From NCBI RefSeq assembly GCF_014837245.1, contig NZ_JACYFU010000003.1, forward strand, positions 248,001-312,000: a DNA stretch of 64,000 nucleotides, written 5' to 3'. The notes beneath the pieces are model-generated. The model searched no databases. It saw only the letters and a list, made by a program, of their open reading frames with translations, and was not told the origin of the DNA. Positions 24,634 through 34,275 of this stretch are shown here, piece by piece (within the stretch, counting starts at the first letter, position 1; each line of letters begins with the position of its first letter). The DNA is from Devosia oryzisoli. Lineage in GTDB: Bacteria; Pseudomonadota; Alphaproteobacteria; Rhizobiales; Devosiaceae. The position numbers and the translations under genes were made by a program.

Positions 24634-26361
24634 TCATGGGGCTCCGGGAGACGAAATGGCCGGGCGGAACCAGCCTCCGCCGATGGCATCGCGATCGCCG
24701 CTGCGCGAAAGGGTTTCGCGCAGGCGGGACAGGCCGGCCGTGGTCCAGCCGGGCGGCTGGGTGATCGCGAGCCAAGCATCGAAATAGTCCTGCGGTGCAT
24801 AGTTGTGGCCAAAGCCGATCGGGGCGGTCTGGGCCAGCGCCATGTCGAGCGCCACCTGCAGGAAGGTGATCACCGGGTACCAGTTAAGGAGGGGCGATAC
24901 CGATGGCGCCCGCGGCCCCAGCAGCCACGCCGGCTCGCGGTAGAGCATGGCGTAGTCGAAAAAAACGATCGGGTCCGAGGGATATTGCAGGAAGCCGATG
25001 CGCATGGGCCCCCAGCGCCCACCGGTGAGGAAACCCTCGCCGCGATTGGCGAAGCGCAGCGCCGAACCGTCACCGATCTCGGGGTGCCAGACCGGCGAGC
25101 CGGGGTTGCGGTTGGCGGTGGCAGTGCGCCATGCAGCGCTAGCAAAGGGCGGACCGACCCAGAGGGCGCCATCAAACGGATCGCTCAGCACGTCGTAGAG
25201 CGAGGTCGAGGCGGCGGACGAATAGGCGCCAAGGCTGAGGCCGTGCAGGTAAAGTCGCGGGCGCGTCTGCTTGGGCATGCCGGTCCAGCGCTGGTAGACG
25301 GCGCTGAACAGTGCTCGTGCCGTTTCCACGCCAACATCGGGCTCCGAGACGAGGGAAAGCCAGCTGGTGAGGTAGGAATATTGTACCGCGACGCTGGCGA
25401 TATCGCCATGGTGGAGAATTTCCAGTGTGTCGATGGCCGCAGGCTCGACCCAACCGGTGCCCACGGGCATCACCAGAACCAGCACCGAGCGGTCGAAGGC
25501 ACCGATGCGATCCATTTCAGCCAGAGCCAGGGCGGCGCGCGCCTCTGCCGTGTCAGCCGATCGCAGGCCGACATAGACGCGCAGCGGCGCCTGGGCCGGT
25601 GCATGGGTCAGGGTTTCGATGTCCTCCGCCGTCGGGCCGGACTGCACATAGGTGCGCGCATCGAGCCCGATGCTGTCCCAGGGGATGAACGAGGCCTCGC
25701 TGCCCGAGCGGAGCGGGTCCTGCGGGGCGCTGTCATAGATGCCGGCCAGCCGGTCGATGCTGCCGTAGAAGCGATCGGCGGCAAACAGGAGGCCGCGGGC
25801 GATGACGCCGTCGCCGATGGTGGCGGTGGCGAGGCCCACCAGCACCATGGCCCCCAGAAGGGCGACCCGCCTTGGCAGGCGGCGAGAAAGCCACCCCGAG
25901 ACCGTGCGCACGCCATGCACGATGACCGTGCCGATGCCGATGAGGATCGCCGCCGGCACGATGGCGATGCCGGCGACGAACCAGGGCTGGCGCGCCGCGA
26001 CCGGGGCGATGCCCATGCCGGCGCGGATGGAGTTCTGCCAGCCGGTGGAGAACCAGAGGAAGCTGATGGCCAGCAGCAGGCACGCGGCCGCGCAGAGCCG
26101 CCCCGCCCAGCGCGCTACCCGGCGGTTGGGCCAGCGCAGCTCAAGGAAATTCCACAACCACTCAAGGAACACCCCGATGGCGTAGCCGGCGGCGAAGGCG
26201 CAGCCGCACAAAATGCCCTGGACCGTGAAGTGCCGGGGAATAAGGGACGGGGTTAGTGAGAGCGAAAAGAACAGGAGGCCGAATAGCCACCCACCGGTGG
26301 ACAAAATATCCAGTCGCCTGCCCAGCCAGCGCCGGAGCACAATCCAGTTAACCGATGTCAT
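24634..26361 (-). CDS. Membrane alpha/beta hydrolase (Abhydrolase_9 family)
   Basis: A protein of about 575 residues. The N-terminal third carries four or five membrane segments (for example WLFGLLFFSLSLTPSLIP, LLGAMVLVGLATATIGDGVI). The C-terminal half is an alpha/beta hydrolase with nucleophile elbow GLSLGAY (Ser near 376). This two-part layout matches the Abhydrolase_9 group, membrane esterases of unknown substrate. The ATG at 26361 lacks a clear ribosome site; GTG at 26385 is an alternative. A dyad lies 47 bases upstream. Confidence 0.82.
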   Translation of the reverse strand: MTSVNWIVLRRWLGRRLDILSTGGWLFGLLFFSLSLTPSLIPRHFTVQGILCGCAFAAGYAIGVFLEWLWNFLELRWPNRRVARWAGRLCAAACLLLAISFLWFSTGWQNSIRAGMGIAPVAARQPWFVAGIAIVPAAILIGIGTVIVHGVRTVSGWLSRRLPRRVALLGAMVLVGLATATIGDGVIARGLLFAADRFYGSIDRLAGIYDSAPQDPLRSGSEASFIPWDSIGLDARTYVQSGPTAEDIETLTHAPAQAPLRVYVGLRSADTAEARAALALAEMDRIGAFDRSVLVLVMPVGTGWVEPAAIDTLEILHHGDIASVAVQYSYLTSWLSLVSEPDVGVETARALFSAVYQRWTGMPKQTRPRLYLHGLSLGAYSSAASTSLYDVLSDPFDGALWVGPPFASAAWRTATANRNPGSPVWHPEIGDGSALRFANRGEGFLTGGRWGPMRIGFLQYPSDPIVFFDYAMLYREPAWLLGPRAPSVSPLLNWYPVITFLQVALDMALAQTAPIGFGHNYAPQDYFDAWLAITQPPGWTTAGLSRLRETLSRSGDRDAIGGGWFRPAISSPGAP

Positions 26362-26407
26362 GGGCAAGGCAGGTATAGCCGGCACCCCGGGAACGAATGG
26401 TGGGGAT

Positions 26408-26427
26408 GATCACTATAGAGAGTGATC
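26408..26427. promoter_or_regulatory. Dyad upstream of the membrane hydrolase gene
   Basis: GATCACT (26408-26414) and AGTGATC (26421-26427), perfect 7-bp arms around ATAGAG. It sits 47 bases before the hydrolase start and 60 bases from the end of tRNA-Ala. Either an operator or a weak hairpin; no regulator is evident. Confidence 0.35.
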
Positions 26428-26486
26428 CGGCTGGCACAACCGCGCCGCCACGATGCGGGTACTTCACGGTTATGGGGGGGAAGGTT

Positions 26487-26562
<76 letters not shown>

Positions 26563-26758
26563 ATCCGTTCAGGGTTACTGGGAGAACAGCACGTTCCCCG
26601 TTGCCCCTGCGACAGTCATTTCTTGGGTTCGTCAGGGTCCAGGCCCGTCCGAAGCGAGGCGGAACCTAGTGGAACAATCCCGCGGGTGCAAGTGCCTAAA
26701 TGACACTTTTTCGAACCGCCGGGCCAGTTCGGAGCCCAGCGGTAAAAACTGTTACAAA

Positions 26759-27160
26759 TCAGCGGTCTTCGTCATCGCCAACGTCGAAGCCGATGTCGCT
26801 GTCCTCGTCATCTTCGTCTTCGAGGAACACGTCTTCCTCGTCGTCGCCGAGTTCTTCGTCGACCTCGACGTCCTCGACATCAGGAATGTCCTCACCGCCG
26901 CTTTCCTCTTCGTCGGCTTCCTCGAGGCTGACGATCTCGGGACCGCTTGCGGTCTCCTCCGCCTCTTCCTCTTCCTCGGTCTCGTCCTCATCATCGACCT
27001 TGCGGGCGGTGGCGGGGCTGGCCTTGCCGGTCAGTTGCTCGAAGAAGGACCGCGGATAGCTCTTGCCGGTATAGGGCGAGACGATGGGGTCCATGTTGAG
27101 GTCGTAGAACTTCTTGCCCGTATCGGGGTCGGTCCGCTTGGTACCGCGCTCGTTGGCCAT
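26759..27160 (-). CDS. TIGR02300 family FYDLN acid protein
   Basis: A 133-residue protein with a short basic head (ERGTKRTDPDTGKKFYDLN) and a long, extremely acidic tail (runs of E and D from about residue 55). This is the FYDLN acid family, seen almost only in alphaproteobacteria, of unknown function. The head resembles a degenerate zinc ribbon. It is divergent from cmk across a 207-base gap; in related genomes aroA often lies between them, but here there is none. Confidence 0.92.
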   Translation of the reverse strand: MANERGTKRTDPDTGKKFYDLNMDPIVSPYTGKSYPRSFFEQLTGKASPATARKVDDEDETEEEEEAEETASGPEIVSLEEADEEESGGEDIPDVEDVEVDEELGDDEEDVFLEDEDDEDSDIGFDVGDDEDR

Positions 27161-27367
27161 CTCTCATGCCTCGTCTTGGGAAATAGTGGGCGCACTTGTG
27201 CCGCGGCGCCCGTTTCGGTCCGTTCGGTTATGGGACAAGCCCTGCCCTGTCAAACGCAAAATGCGCGGCGCCGGCCTCCCCGGCGGCGCCCTCCGGCAGC
27301 GGTGGCCCCTTGCCGACCGCGGGTCCGAACGCTATCGCCTGCGGGTACCCTGCCGAAAGGACATGCC

Positions 27368-28021
27368 ATGATCATCGCCGTCGATGGACCCGCCGCCTCC
27401 GGCAAGGGGACGCTGGCAACAGGACTGGCGCAGCATTATGGCCTGCCGCACCTCGACACCGGGCTTCTCTACCGCGCCGTCGGCCGGGCCGTGGGGGACT
27501 ATGAAGACTTGCCCGAGTTCGAGGCCCGGGCAATCGCAGCGGCGGAGGCCCTCGATGCCGGGCATTTGACCGATATCGCGGAACTGACTTCGGCCCGTTC
27601 GGGCGTGCTTGCGAGCAAGGTGGCGGTGATCGGCCCGGTGCGGCAGGCGCTGTTCGAATTCCAGCGCAGCTTTGCCACGCAAGCTGGCGGCGCGGTGCTC
27701 GACGGGCGCGACATCGGCACGAAAATCTGCCCGGACGCGGACGTGAAGCTCTTCATCCAGGCCGACAGCAAGGCGCGCATGGAGCGCCGAGCCCGGCAGC
27801 TCGAGGCGCGCGGCGTGGTGGTGGATCGCTACGCGCTGTTCCACCAGATCGAGGAGCGCGACGCGCGCGACATGCTCAACCCGCATGGCGGCTTCTATAA
27901 AGCCGCCGACGCGCACTTGCTCGAGACGACGCACTTGGGTATAGAAGCCGCACTCCGCGCAGCCATCGCGATCGTCGAGAAGGTCATGGCGCTCAAGGCA
28001 GGGGGACGGACGTCCTCCTAA
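27368..28021 (+). CDS. cmk: Cytidylate kinase
   Basis: A 217-residue kinase that phosphorylates CMP and dCMP. The P-loop is DGPAASGKGT at residues 5-14; the CMP-binding DGRDIGT is near 116 and ARQLEARG near 140. The ATG at 27368 follows AAAGGAC; the same frame is open back to 26555 but that is antisense to the acidic FYDLN gene. It is 181 bases ahead of rpsA, the usual neighbour. Confidence 0.95.
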   Translation: MIIAVDGPAASGKGTLATGLAQHYGLPHLDTGLLYRAVGRAVGDYEDLPEFEARAIAAAEALDAGHLTDIAELTSARSGVLASKVAVIGPVRQALFEFQRSFATQAGGAVLDGRDIGTKICPDADVKLFIQADSKARMERRARQLEARGVVVDRYALFHQIEERDARDMLNPHGGFYKAADAHLLETTHLGIEAALRAAIAIVEKVMALKAGGRTSS

Positions 28022-28202
28022 TTTCCTCCCTGAGCTCCGGTTTCTCAGACCATCAGCCCATGCGAACGGCGCGGACCGACTAGTTGAAATCGTCCTTGTT
28101 CCGCTGCGGTGCTCCGTGCGCCGGCTCCGGCTATTCGCCAGAGCGGACCCGCTGCGCCAAGGATTGCAAACCCCGAACCACCGGCGCCCTGGAGAGACGA
28201 AT

Positions 28203-29909
28203 TTGGCACAGCAGACTGTGACGAAAGAAGACTTTGAATCGATGCTGCTCGACAGCTTTGTCGACAACGATGCCGCCGAAGGCACCGTGGTCAAGGGCAA
28301 GGTCGTCGCCATCGAAAAGGACCTCGCGATCATCGACGTGGGTCTCAAGACCGAAGGCCGCGTGCCGCTGAAGGAATTCGGCCAGGCTGGCCGCGACGGC
28401 ACCATCACCGTCGGCTCCGACGTGGAAGTGTATGTCGACCGCGTCGAAAACGCCATGGGCGAGGCCGTCCTCTCCCGTGAGAAGGCCCGCCGCGAAGAGA
28501 GCTGGGTCAAGCTCGAAGAGAAGTACAACGCCAACGAGCGCGTCGAAGGCACCATCTTCAACCAGGTCAAGGGTGGCTTCACCGTCGACCTCGAAGGCGC
28601 GGTGGCCTTCCTGCCGCGGTCGCAGGTCGACATCCGTCCGATCCGCGACATCGCGCCGCTCATGAACGTGCCGCAGCCGTTCCAGATCCTCAAGATGGAC
28701 AAGCGTCGCGGCAATATCGTCGTGTCGCGTCGCGCCATCCTCGAGGAATCGCGCGCCGAACAGCGTTCGGAAATCGTCCAGCAGCTCGAAGAGGGCCAGG
28801 TGGTCGACGGCGTGGTCAAGAACATCACCGACTACGGTGCGTTCGTCGACCTCGGTGGCATCGATGGCCTCCTGCACGTCACCGACATCGCATGGCGCCG
28901 CGTCAACCATCCGTCCGAAGTCCTCACCATCGGTGAGACCATCAAGGTGCAGATCATCCGCATCAACCATGAGTCGCACCGCATCAGCCTGGGCATGAAG
29001 CAGCTCCAGGCCGATCCGTGGGAAGGCATCGAGGCCAAGTACCCGATCCAGGCCAAGTTCACCGGCCGCGTGACCAACATCACCGACTACGGTGCGTTCG
29101 TCGAGCTCGAGCCGGGCATCGAAGGCCTGATCCACGTCTCGGAAATGAGCTGGACCAAGAAGAACGTGCATCCGGGCAAGATCGTCTCGACCTCCCAGGA
29201 AGTCGAAGTGGTCGTGCTCGAAGTCGATCCGGAAAAGCGCCGCATCTCGCTGGGCCTCAAGCAGACCCTGCAAAACCCGTGGGAAGCCTTTGCCGAGAAG
29301 TTCCCGATCGGCTCCACCATCGAAGGCGAAGTCAAGAACAAGACCGAATTTGGCCTGTTCGTTGGCCTCGAGGGCGATGTGGACGGCATGGTTCACCTGT
29401 CCGACCTCGATTGGCAGAAGTCCGGCGAAATCGCGCTCGACGACTACAATCGCGGCGACATGGTCAAGGCCAAGGTGCTCGACGTCGATGTCGAGAAGGA
29501 ACGCATCAGCCTCGGCATCAAGCAGCTCGCTGCCGATGACCTGGCCGATACCGGCTCTTCCGACGGCACGGGCCTGCGCAAGAACGCCGTGGTGACCACG
29601 GAAGTGACCGAAGTCAACGATGGCGGCATCGAAGTGCGCATCGCCGACAGCGACGTCACCGCGTTCATCCGCCGCTCGGACCTGAGCCGCGACCGCAACG
29701 ACCAGCGCCCCGAGCGCTTCGCCAAGGGCGACAAGGTCGATGCCCGCGTGACCCAGTACGACCGCAAGACCGGCCGCATCCAGCTTTCGATCAAGGCGCT
29801 CGAAATCGCCGAGGAAAAGGAAGCCGTGGCGCAGTACGGTTCGTCCGACTCGGGCGCGTCGCTCGGTGACATCCTGGGCGCTGCCCTCAAGGGCCGCGAC
29901 GACAAGTAA
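28203..29909 (+). CDS. rpsA: 30S ribosomal protein S1
   Basis: A 568-residue mRNA-binding ribosomal protein with six S1 (OB-fold) repeats; ITDYGAFVDLGGIDGLLHVTD and ITDYGAFVELEPGIEGLIHV mark repeats 3 and 4. The start is a TTG at 28203: GGAGAG lies 6 bases upstream and it gives the family N-terminus (AQQTVTKEDFESML). No ATG or GTG fits. A rare start on so abundant a protein hints at translational control, as S1 represses its own mRNA in other bacteria. Followed by a strong terminator. Confidence 0.95.
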   Translation: MAQQTVTKEDFESMLLDSFVDNDAAEGTVVKGKVVAIEKDLAIIDVGLKTEGRVPLKEFGQAGRDGTITVGSDVEVYVDRVENAMGEAVLSREKARREESWVKLEEKYNANERVEGTIFNQVKGGFTVDLEGAVAFLPRSQVDIRPIRDIAPLMNVPQPFQILKMDKRRGNIVVSRRAILEESRAEQRSEIVQQLEEGQVVDGVVKNITDYGAFVDLGGIDGLLHVTDIAWRRVNHPSEVLTIGETIKVQIIRINHESHRISLGMKQLQADPWEGIEAKYPIQAKFTGRVTNITDYGAFVELEPGIEGLIHVSEMSWTKKNVHPGKIVSTSQEVEVVVLEVDPEKRRISLGLKQTLQNPWEAFAEKFPIGSTIEGEVKNKTEFGLFVGLEGDVDGMVHLSDLDWQKSGEIALDDYNRGDMVKAKVLDVDVEKERISLGIKQLAADDLADTGSSDGTGLRKNAVVTTEVTEVNDGGIEVRIADSDVTAFIRRSDLSRDRNDQRPERFAKGDKVDARVTQYDRKTGRIQLSIKALEIAEEKEAVAQYGSSDSGASLGDILGAALKGRDDK

Positions 29910-29932
29910 GTCTGCTCGCACGCCATGATCAG

Positions 29933-29964
29933 AGGGCTCGCATCAGCCGATGCGGGCCCTTTTT
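29933..29964 (+). terminator. Terminator after rpsA
   Basis: Stem AGGGCTCGCATC (29933-29944) and GATGCGGGCCCT (29949-29960), 11 of 12 pairs plus one wobble, loop AGCC, then TTTT. Confidence 0.85.
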
Positions 29965-29980
29965 GCAGAGGATAAAAGAA

Positions 29981-30487
29981 GTGCTCAAGGACGTCGCCTG
30001 GCGCGCCATGACCGGATATGACATCGCCGAGGTCTTCGCCATCGCTAACCGTGTGCATCCGGAACTGTTCGAGAGCCAAGCGGTGCTGGCGGAAAAGCAG
30101 GCGCTGTACCGCAATGGTTGCTATGTTCTGGAAGTGTCGGAACGACCTGCCGGCTACGTTCTCAGTCACCCTTGGCGCTTTGGCGAAGTTCCGGCGCTCG
30201 ATGGGCTGATCGGCGCCCTGACCGACGACGCAGATACCTACTACATCCACGACCTTGCCTTGCTGCCGCTGACCCGAGGCATCGGAGCGGCCGGCAAGAT
30301 CGTCGAGGCGCTGGCCAAACATGCGCGCGTGCTGGGCCTGGACAGCATGACGCTGGTAGCGGTCAACAGCTCGCGCCCCTTCTGGGAACGCCACGGCTTT
30401 GCCTCCGAAACGGCGCCACAACTGGACGCCGACCTCGCGGGCTATGGCCCAGATGCGCGCTACATGGTGCGTCGCCTGGCTGACTGA
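29981..30487 (+). CDS. GNAT-family N-acetyltransferase
   Basis: A 168-residue acetyltransferase of unknown substrate. The GNAT core is YYIHDLALLPLTRGIGAAGKIVEALAKHA, where the usual RGxGxG/A acetyl-CoA loop is RGIGAAG, and the end has LVAVNSSRPFWERHGF, typical of the fold. The GTG at 29981 is chosen because AGAGGA lies 8 bases upstream; TTG at 29963 is in the terminator of rpsA. It sits between rpsA and sppA. Confidence 0.82.
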   Translation: MLKDVAWRAMTGYDIAEVFAIANRVHPELFESQAVLAEKQALYRNGCYVLEVSERPAGYVLSHPWRFGEVPALDGLIGALTDDADTYYIHDLALLPLTRGIGAAGKIVEALAKHARVLGLDSMTLVAVNSSRPFWERHGFASETAPQLDADLAGYGPDARYMVRRLAD

Positions 30488-30546
30488 TCTCTTGCGTCGG
30501 CGCGCAGGCAAGGCTACCTCCGTGAAACTGCGCAAAGGAGCCAGCC

Positions 30547-31506
30547 GTGACCGAGACCAGCGGCGACAGCCCATCCACCTCTCCGCATGTCCTCATTGCC
30601 GGCGAGACGTTTCGCCGCTCCCGCGGGCGCTGGCGGCTGGTCGCGCTGCTCTTGGCCGCCATTGCCATCCTGGCACTGGTTGGCCGCTTTGCCTTGGCCG
30701 ATCGCGCCGTGGGACCTCATGTGGCGCGGATCACCATCGACGGCACCATCTCGACAGATGCGCAGCGCAATGCGCTGATCGAGCGCCTGATCGACGACGA
30801 GAGTGTCCAGGCCGTTATCGTGGCGATCAATTCGCCCGGCGGAACCACTGCCGGCGGCGAAGAGCTCTACGAAGGGCTGCGGCGCCTCGCACAGAAAAAG
30901 CCGACCATTTCGGTGATCCGTGAATTGGGCGCATCGGCCGCCTACATGACTGCGATCGCAACCGACCGCATCTTCGCGCGGCGCCTTTCGATCATCGGCT
31001 CCATTGGTGTGCTTTACCAGCACTTGAATGCCCGCAAGCTGCTCGACACCATTGGCATCGATCTCGACAAGGTTGCTTCCGGCCCGCTCAAGGCCGAACC
31101 GGACTATGACGAACCGCTTGATGGCGAGGTGCGCCAATCGATCTCTTCGCTGGTGGAAAACAGCTTTGGCTGGTTCGTGGATATCGTGGCGGAGCGGCGC
31201 GGCCTGCAGCGTCCGGCCGTCCTTGCGCTTGCCGATGGTCGCATCATGACCGGCAGACAGGGCGTCGAAGCCAGGCTCATCGACGACATTGGCGGCGAGT
31301 TCGAGGCTATGGCCTGGCTTGCCGCCGAAAAAGGCATCGAAGAAGACACACCGGTGGTTTCGGTGTGGCCGGAGCCGGAGAGCCAACTGGGCTGGCTTGG
31401 CCAGTTGATCGGCGGATCGGCCCGCAGCGCACTCGGACTACCAGCGGAAGGTCCTGTTTTGCTTGACGGTTTGGTCTCGCTTTGGCAGGTTGACCGGACG
31501 CCCTGA
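30547..31506 (+). CDS. sppA: Signal peptide peptidase SppA
   Basis: A 319-residue inner-membrane serine protease that digests cleaved signal peptides. One membrane segment at about residues 30-48 anchors it. The catalytic serine is S130 (LGASAAYMTAIATD) and the base is K182 (SGPLKAEPDY), the Ser-Lys dyad of the half-length SppA type; INSPGGT at 95 and GSIGVLYQ at 151 are also present. It is 36 bases ahead of ihfB, a usual order in this group. Confidence 0.94.
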   Translation: MTETSGDSPSTSPHVLIAGETFRRSRGRWRLVALLLAAIAILALVGRFALADRAVGPHVARITIDGTISTDAQRNALIERLIDDESVQAVIVAINSPGGTTAGGEELYEGLRRLAQKKPTISVIRELGASAAYMTAIATDRIFARRLSIIGSIGVLYQHLNARKLLDTIGIDLDKVASGPLKAEPDYDEPLDGEVRQSISSLVENSFGWFVDIVAERRGLQRPAVLALADGRIMTGRQGVEARLIDDIGGEFEAMAWLAAEKGIEEDTPVVSVWPEPESQLGWLGQLIGGSARSALGLPAEGPVLLDGLVSLWQVDRTP

Positions 31507-31542
31507 GATGCCTGCCAAGGCGTCCGGAAACCGGAGTTTTTG

Positions 31543-31827
31543 ATGATCAAGTCCGAACTCGTCGAAAAGCTTGCCGCGGAAAATCCGCATCTCTTCCAGC
31601 GTGATATCGAGAACATCGTCAATGCCATCCTGGACGAGGTCGGCGACGCCATGGCGCGCGGCGACCGCGTGGAACTGCGCGGCTTCGGGGCCTTTTCCGT
31701 TAAGAACCGTCCGGCCCGGGTCGGGCGCAATCCCCGAACTGGCGAGCAGGTCGAAGTGGGCGAAAAATACGTGCCGCAGTTCAAGGCGGGCAAGGAAATC
31801 CGCGAGCGCCTCAACCGCTCCTCGTAA
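31543..31827 (+). CDS. ihfB: Integration host factor subunit beta
   Basis: A 94-residue DNA-bending protein that pairs with IhfA. The conserved arm is [48 protein letters not shown] is the DNA-binding beta ribbon. The ATG at 31543 follows GGAG by 6 bases. In bacteria with RpoN, such as this one, IHF bends sigma-54 promoters. Confidence 0.95.
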   Translation: MIKSELVEKLAAENPHLFQRDIENIVNAILDEVGDAMARGDRVELRGFGAFSVKNRPARVGRNPRTGEQVEVGEKYVPQFKAGKEIRERLNRSS

Positions 31828-31852
31828 GCGACAGGCCGCCGCACGACAGGGA

Positions 31853-31868
31853 CGGAGCCTAGGCTCCG
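31853..31868. promoter_or_regulatory. Perfect 16-bp palindrome between ihfB and lapA
   Basis: CGGAGCCTAGGCTCCG is fully symmetric with no loop and no T-run, 14 bases before the lapA start. It could be an operator or, as RNA, a short hairpin limiting read-through; nothing more can be decided. Confidence 0.35.
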
Positions 31869-31881
31869 GCAGTATCGACCC

Positions 31882-32244
31882 ATGGTCAACAAAATCGTCG
31901 GCTGGCTGGTTCTAGTCCCGCTCTGTGCGCTGCTCGTGGCCTTCGCGCTGGCCAACCGCCACCTGGTGGCGGTCAACCTCAACCCATTCGTTGGCCCGGC
32001 GCCCGAGACCGCAGATGGGTACGGCATTCCGCTGTTCGTCATTCTCTATGTGGTGCTGCTGATTGGCGTCTTGCTGGGCGGCATCGCGACCTGGTTCGCC
32101 CAAGGGCCACACCGCAAGCGTGAGCGCCACTGGCGCAAGGAAGCGCGCATGCTCCAGGAGGAGCTTGAGACGCTGCGGCGCCAGCAAGCTGTCAGCCCCG
32201 GCGTCCCCCTGACCGAAGTTGACGATCTCCTGGATGTGCGCTGA
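31882..32244 (+). CDS. LapA-family membrane protein (DUF1049)
   Basis: A 120-residue protein with two membrane segments (residues 5-24 and 45-68) around a loop containing NLNPF, then a charged coiled coil (RKRERHWRKEARMLQEELET). This is the LapA/DUF1049 layout; LapA helps control lipopolysaccharide assembly in gamma-proteobacteria, and the alphaproteobacterial members keep the place between ihfB and trpF. Its partner LapB is not in the window. Confidence 0.88.
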   Translation: MVNKIVGWLVLVPLCALLVAFALANRHLVAVNLNPFVGPAPETADGYGIPLFVILYVVLLIGVLLGGIATWFAQGPHRKRERHWRKEARMLQEELETLRRQQAVSPGVPLTEVDDLLDVR

Positions 32245-32290
32245 TGGTCGGCGCTACCCTTCCTCCCTCACCCCCGGTTGAGCTTTCCCG

Positions 32291-32938
32291 ATGGCCGATC
32301 CCCTGATCATCAAAATCTGCGGCATCAAGACTGACGAATTGCTTGAAGCCACCATCGCGGCCGGCGCCGACATGGTGGGATTCATGCATTTTTCCCGTTC
32401 ACCCCGACACGTGTCGATTGAGGATCTGGCCGGGCTGATTTCAGCGGCCCGCGGGCGGATCGAAAGCTGCGTCGTGCTCGTCAATCCGGACAATAGCTGC
32501 GTGGCCGAAGTAGCGGCGCTGGGGCCGGACTGGATACAGTTGCATGGGCCGGAAACACCGCATCGCGTGGAGTCGATCCGCGCCGAAGCCGGCGTCGAGA
32601 TCATCAAGGCGCTGCCCATCGGCGGCGCCGAAGACGTGACCCATGTAAACGGCTTCGCCGAGGTCGCCGACCGCATCCTGCTCGACGCCAAACCGCCCAA
32701 AGGCGCCGAACGTCCGGGCGGGCTGGGCGAGAGTTTCGACTGGAGCCTGCTCGAAGCGCTTGACCGGTCGATCCCGTTCATGCTTTCCGGTGGCCTGACG
32801 CCAGACACGGTGGCCGCGGCGGTTCGGACGGTCAGGCCCATGGGCATAGACGTATCCTCGGGCGTGGAGACGGCACCCGGCGTCAAGAGCCCGAAGCTGA
32901 TCGAGGCCTTCATCCGAAACGCCCGGGCGGCCGTATAG
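32291..32938 (+). CDS. trpF: Phosphoribosylanthranilate isomerase
   Basis: A 215-residue TIM barrel that makes the Amadori rearrangement in tryptophan synthesis. The catalytic cysteine is in KICGIKTDE (C11-like position) and the phosphate site at the end in [28 protein letters not shown] and FMLSGGLTP match the family. It is followed by trpB and trpA. Confidence 0.95.
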   Translation: MADPLIIKICGIKTDELLEATIAAGADMVGFMHFSRSPRHVSIEDLAGLISAARGRIESCVVLVNPDNSCVAEVAALGPDWIQLHGPETPHRVESIRAEAGVEIIKALPIGGAEDVTHVNGFAEVADRILLDAKPPKGAERPGGLGESFDWSLLEALDRSIPFMLSGGLTPDTVAAAVRTVRPMGIDVSSGVETAPGVKSPKLIEAFIRNARAAV

Positions 32939-33057
32939 CGATTTTCGACCGGCCTCACGGTGTGTCTCTCAGGCCCCGCGGGTGCCGGGCACTCTACCAG
33001 CGTTCTCGACGGCTGCAGCAAGGCCCAGAGAACGGCGAGAAAGTTAGGACCTCCATA

Positions 33058-34275
33058 ATGGACGGCATCAATTCCCTGCGCAACGGCCCCGACGAGCATG
33101 GCCGTTTCGGCATCTATGGCGGCCGGTTCGTGGCCGAAACGCTGATGCCCCTGATCCTCGATTTGGAACGGCACTATCGCGCCGCCAAGACCGATCCCGC
33201 CTATCAGGCCGAGCTACAGAACCTTGCCACGCACTACACAGGCCGGCCCAGCCCGCTCTACTTTGCCGAGCGGCTGACGCAGCATCTGGGAGGAGCCAAG
33301 GTATGGCTCAAGCGCGAGGAGCTCAATCACACCGGCTCGCACAAGATCAACAATTGCCTGGGGCAGATTCTCCTGGCCAAGCGCATGGGCAAGACGCGCG
33401 TCATCGCCGAGACCGGCGCCGGACAGCATGGCGTCGCCACGGCCACCGTCTGCGCCAAGTTCGACCTGCCCTGCACCATCTTCATGGGCGCGACAGACGT
33501 CGAGCGGCAGGCGCCGAACGTGCTGCGCATGAAGATGCTCGGCGCCGAAGTGCGGCCGGTGACCGCGGGGGCCGGAACGCTCAAGGACGCCATGAACGAG
33601 GCGCTGCGCGACTGGGTGACCAATGTGGAGAGCACCTATTACCTCATCGGCACCGCGGCGGGTCCTCACCCCTATCCGGAGATGGTGCGCGACTTCCAGA
33701 GCGTCATCGGTACGGAGCTCAAGGCTCAATTCCAAGAGGCAGAGGGCCGACTGCCGGACGCGGTCGTTGCCTGCGTCGGGGGCGGCTCGAACGCCATTGG
33801 CACGTTCCACGCCTTCCTCGACGACGCTGATGTCGCCCTTTATGGCGCCGAGGCGGGCGGACACGGCATCGACGTGGAAAACGGCCACGCCGCGTCCATG
33901 ACGGGCGGGCGGCCGGGCGTGCTGCACGGCAATCGCACCTATCTGCTGCAGGACGCGGACGGGCAGATTCTCGAGGGTCACTCCATCTCGGCCGGCCTCG
34001 ACTATCCCGGCGTCGGCCCGGAGCACTCGTGGCTGCACGACACGCAGCGCGTGACCTATGTGCCGATCACCGACAAGGAAGCGCTCGAGGCGTTCCAGTT
34101 GTTGACCCGCACCGAAGGCATCATCCCGGCGCTGGAATCGGCGCACGGCCTGGCCCAGGTGATGAAGCTGGCGCCAACGCTGGACAAGGACCAGTCGGTG
34201 GTGCTGTGTCTTTCGGGCCGCGGCGACAAGGACGTCGAAAGCGTCGGCAAATATCTGGGACTGCTCAACTCATGA
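33058..34275 (+). CDS. trpB: Tryptophan synthase beta chain
   Basis: A 405-residue PLP enzyme joining indole and serine. The PLP lysine is K96 (HTGSHKINN), the phosphate-binding loop GGGSNAIG near 242. ATG at 33058 gives the standard N-terminus ([16 protein letters not shown]); the frame is open to 32962 without a start signal. It overlaps trpA by 4 bases. Confidence 0.97.
   Translation: MDGINSLRNGPDEHGRFGIYGGRFVAETLMPLILDLERHYRAAKTDPAYQAELQNLATHYTGRPSPLYFAERLTQHLGGAKVWLKREELNHTGSHKINNCLGQILLAKRMGKTRVIAETGAGQHGVATATVCAKFDLPCTIFMGATDVERQAPNVLRMKMLGAEVRPVTAGAGTLKDAMNEALRDWVTNVESTYYLIGTAAGPHPYPEMVRDFQSVIGTELKAQFQEAEGRLPDAVVACVGGGSNAIGTFHAFLDDADVALYGAEAGGHGIDVENGHAASMTGGRPGVLHGNRTYLLQDADGQILEGHSISAGLDYPGVGPEHSWLHDTQRVTYVPITDKEALEAFQLLTRTEGIIPALESAHGLAQVMKLAPTLDKDQSVVLCLSGRGDKDVESVGKYLGLLNS

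Noticed and set aside
23486-24787. 433-codon plus-strand frame over the AlkX-like gene
   Set aside because: It is the complement of a gene with clear family blocks and shows no domain of its own.
24562-26256. 564-codon plus-strand frame over the membrane hydrolase
   Set aside because: Composition is low-complexity, rich in R, G, A and H, with no motif; the minus-strand frame has membrane segments and a GxSxG elbow.
28131-29921. 596-codon open frame antisense to rpsA
   Set aside because: It mirrors rpsA exactly, where strong codon bias in a GC-rich gene keeps the opposite frame open. The translation has no recognisable domain and no ribosome site.
34029-34271. 81-codon N-terminal extension of trpA
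   Set aside because: It lies within trpB in another frame; the ATGA overlap start gives the normal TrpA N-terminus.
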